Made by a program: the position numbers and the translations under genes | Shown: piece by piece, positions 5,102 to 6,512 of the stretch | Position numbering within the stretch: the stretch's first letter is position 1 | How the letters are laid out: each line of letters begins with the position of its first letter | Assembly: GCA_016789165.1 (NCBI GenBank) | Contig: JAEURL010000200.1 | Coordinates: 1-6,512 of the forward strand | Direction: 5' to 3' | Length of the DNA stretch: 6,512 nucleotides | Origin: Anaerolineales bacterium | GTDB lineage: Bacteria; Chloroflexota; Anaerolineae; Anaerolineales; UBA6663 | Notes under the pieces: model-generated | The model's input: the letters and a program-made list of their open reading frames with translations, nothing else | Databases searched by the model: none | What the model was told of the DNA's origin: nothing

Positions 5102-6474
5102 GGGACGCCGGCCCGCGGCTGGCCGGCGCTGTCTGTCTCTGGTCCCTGGCCGCCGTGCTGTTGGCAGCCTGCGCGGCTCCGGCCACGCCCACGCCGATCG
5201 TGGTCGTGGTCACCAGCGCCCCACCCACACCCACCCCGCTCCCCACCCTGACCGCCGTCCCCAGCCCCGCCCCCGGCGGCCTGTTTGTCGACGCGCGCCA
5301 GGACCTGGGGCCGATCAGCCCGCTGGTCTACGGCAGCAATTACGGCCCGTGGCTGTTTGTGCCGCTGCAGATGGAGCCGGCCGCCATCGACGCGCGCTTG
5401 ACCGTGCTGCGTTTTCCGGGCGGCAACTGGGGCGACCAGAATGACCTGGACGAGTGGCAAATCGACCAGTACCTGGCCTTCTGCCGCAAGATCGGGGCCG
5501 CGCCCTTCATCCACGTCCGCCTGCGGGACGGGACTGCTGCGCGCGCCGCCGACCTGGTGCGCCTGGTGAACGTGACCAAGGGCGCCGGGGTGCGCTACTG
5601 GGCCATCGGCAACGAACCCAACTACTACGAGGCCGACACGGCCAGCTACACCACCCGCTGGCGCGAGTGGGCCCGGGCCATGCGCGCCGTCGACCCCTCC
5701 ATCCAGCTGATCGGGCCAGAGACCGATCGCTTCCGCGTGGACCCGGCCGTCCGGCCCAAAGACACCGCCGGCCGCGACTGGATGGCCGAGTTCCTGAAGG
5801 CCAACGGCGACCTGGTGGATATCGTCGCCTTCCACCTGTATCCCTTCCCGGCCGGCCGCAGCGCACCGCCGCCGTCCATCGCGGACCTACGCGCCGACGC
5901 CCCGGCCTGGGACGACATCATCCGCGCCCTGCGCCAGCTTATCCGCGAGCAGACCGGCCGCGACCTGCCCGTGGCCGTCACCGAGGTCAACTCCAGCTGG
6001 GCCGCCAACAGCGGCGGCGAGGGCACGCTCGACTCGCATTACAACGCCATCTGGTGGGGCGACGTGCTCGGCCGGCTGATCCGCCAGGGCGTCCACCTGG
6101 TGACCCAATTCGACCTGATCGGCGAATACGGGCTGATGGGCAAGTACGAGGTCTACCCGATCTACCGCGTCTATCAGCTCTACCAGCGCTTCGGCAGCGA
6201 GCGCGTGCTGGCCACCTCCGCCGACCCCGACCTCTCCGTTTACGCGGCCACACGCCCGGACGGCGCGCTGACGCTCATGATCGTCAACCTGGCCTCCGCG
6301 CCAGCCCAGACGACGCTGACCCTGGCCGGCGGGCCGGCCCCGGCCGCGGCCGAGACCTGGCGCTTCGACGCCGAGCACCCGGCCGTCCAGGTGGAGGCCA
6401 CCCCGCTGGCGGCGCAGACCGACCTGACCTTCCCGGCCGAATCGATCACGCTGCTGATCCTGCCGGCGCCGTAG
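5098..6474 (+). CDS. Surface-anchored clan GH-A glycoside hydrolase lipoprotein
   Basis: The 458-residue product has a lipoprotein signal ending in lipobox LAAC with Cys25, then a Pro/Thr-rich tether (about 26-60). The catalytic region (about 61-375) looks like a clan GH-A (beta/alpha)8 barrel. ISPLVYGSNYGPW (73-85) is the first strand, LRFPGGNWGD (104-113) carries the conserved Arg105, WAIGNEP (168-174) gives E173 as the likely acid/base, DIVAFHLYPF (241-250) carries H246, and VAVTEVN (292-298) gives E296 as the likely nucleophile, implying a retaining mechanism. Residues about 376-458 form a small beta-sandwich ending SITLLILP, as in GH39, GH51 and GH30 enzymes. The family is unclear: the GNEP and LRFPGGN motifs recall GH39/GH51, and LYGSN with HxYP recalls GH44. 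Substrate is unproven; the operon suggests a beta-linked or arabinose-containing oligosaccharide. The ATGA overlap with the permease 2 stop (5099-5101) couples translation; the only upstream SD-like run is GGGGTGG at 5087-5093. Confidence 0.85.
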   Translation: MRDAGPRLAGAVCLWSLAAVLLAACAAPATPTPIVVVVTSAPPTPTPLPTLTAVPSPAPGGLFVDARQDLGPISPLVYGSNYGPWLFVPLQMEPAAIDARLTVLRFPGGNWGDQNDLDEWQIDQYLAFCRKIGAAPFIHVRLRDGTAARAADLVRLVNVTKGAGVRYWAIGNEPNYYEADTASYTTRWREWARAMRAVDPSIQLIGPETDRFRVDPAVRPKDTAGRDWMAEFLKANGDLVDIVAFHLYPFPAGRSAPPPSIADLRADAPAWDDIIRALRQLIREQTGRDLPVAVTEVNSSWAANSGGEGTLDSHYNAIWWGDVLGRLIRQGVHLVTQFDLIGEYGLMGKYEVYPIYRVYQLYQRFGSERVLATSADPDLSVYAATRPDGALTLMIVNLASAPAQTTLTLAGGPAPAAAETWRFDAEHPAVQVEATPLAAQTDLTFPAESITLLILPAP

Positions 6475-6487
6475 GCGGCCGGCCGCC
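6462..6487 (+). other. Hairpin over the hydrolase stop codon, with adjoining palindrome
   Basis: Bases 6462-6470 pair with 6474-6483 through a 9-bp stem interrupted by one bulged G (6478), closing on a 3-base GTA loop, so the TAG stop (6472-6474) sits at its tip. Overlapping it, GGCGGCCGGCCGCC (6474-6487) is a perfect 14-base palindrome. No T-run follows before the window ends at 6512, so a terminator cannot be called; the rest of 6488-6512 is C-rich and shows no gene or signal. Confidence 0.45.
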
Positions 6488-6512
6488 CCCGCCCGCTCGC
6501 CTGAAGGCCCCC

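Noticed and set aside
2986..5835. Long minus-strand open frames opposite the permease and hydrolase genes (374, 367 and 307 codons)
   Set aside because: Their products are rich in Gly, Gln, His, Asp and Glu and match no protein family I recognise, while the + strand encodes convincing membrane permeases and a hydrolase over the same bases.
6474..6512. Rho-independent terminator after the hydrolase gene
   Set aside because: A GC palindrome exists but no T-run follows before the window ends.

Overview
The window is a high-GC bacterial sugar-uptake locus, all on the + strand. It holds the tail of an unrelated upstream gene, a LacI-family repressor, a lipoprotein sugar-binding protein, two ABC permeases of the MalF/MalG type, and a surface-anchored glycoside hydrolase. 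The likely source is a Chloroflexota bacterium (Anaerolineae or Caldilineae type). This rests on the Ala/Thr/Pro membrane tethers (ATPTP followed by V-rich residues) after the lipobox cysteines of two proteins, the VTREV-style repeat in the binding protein, and the gene content. It is an inference from sequence style, not from a marker gene.

Layout. Positions 1-200 are the 3' end of a gene encoding a beta-propeller (PD40/TolB-like) protein. Positions 201-403 form a regulatory region with two sigma70-like promoters (222-250 and 315-344) and two copies of the palindrome TGGGAGCGCTCCCA (within 255-270, and at 386-399). The first copy lies on the expected transcription start of the outer promoter. 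The second lies just upstream of the repressor ATG. Then follow the LacI-type repressor (404-1411), the binding protein (1512-2984), permease 1 (3085-4029), permease 2 (4031-5101) and the glycoside hydrolase lipoprotein (5098-6474). The last 38 bases hold only part of a palindrome.

How it works (inference). The palindrome matches, as I recall it, the operator of CelR (Thermobifida) and CebR (Streptomyces), cellobiose-responsive LacI-family repressors. The simplest model is an autoregulated operon in which the repressor blocks its own promoter and everything downstream until an oligosaccharide, plausibly a beta-glucoside such as cellobiose, releases it. The hydrolase, anchored outside the membrane, would cut oligosaccharides. 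The binding protein would capture the products and the two permeases would import them. No ATPase gene is present, so a shared MsmK/MalK-type ATPase encoded elsewhere is expected.

The most unusual features are non-coding. Hairpins sit directly over the stop codons of the repressor, binding-protein and hydrolase genes. A 15-bp perfect GC-rich stem lies between the binding-protein and permease genes, and a small hairpin covers the permease 1 ribosome binding site. Together they suggest RNA-level control of protein ratios within the operon. The hydrolase cannot be confidently placed in a known GH family from sequence reading alone, and permease 2 carries an extra extracytoplasmic segment of about 60 residues. 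No CRISPR array, tRNA, rRNA or mobile element is visible.
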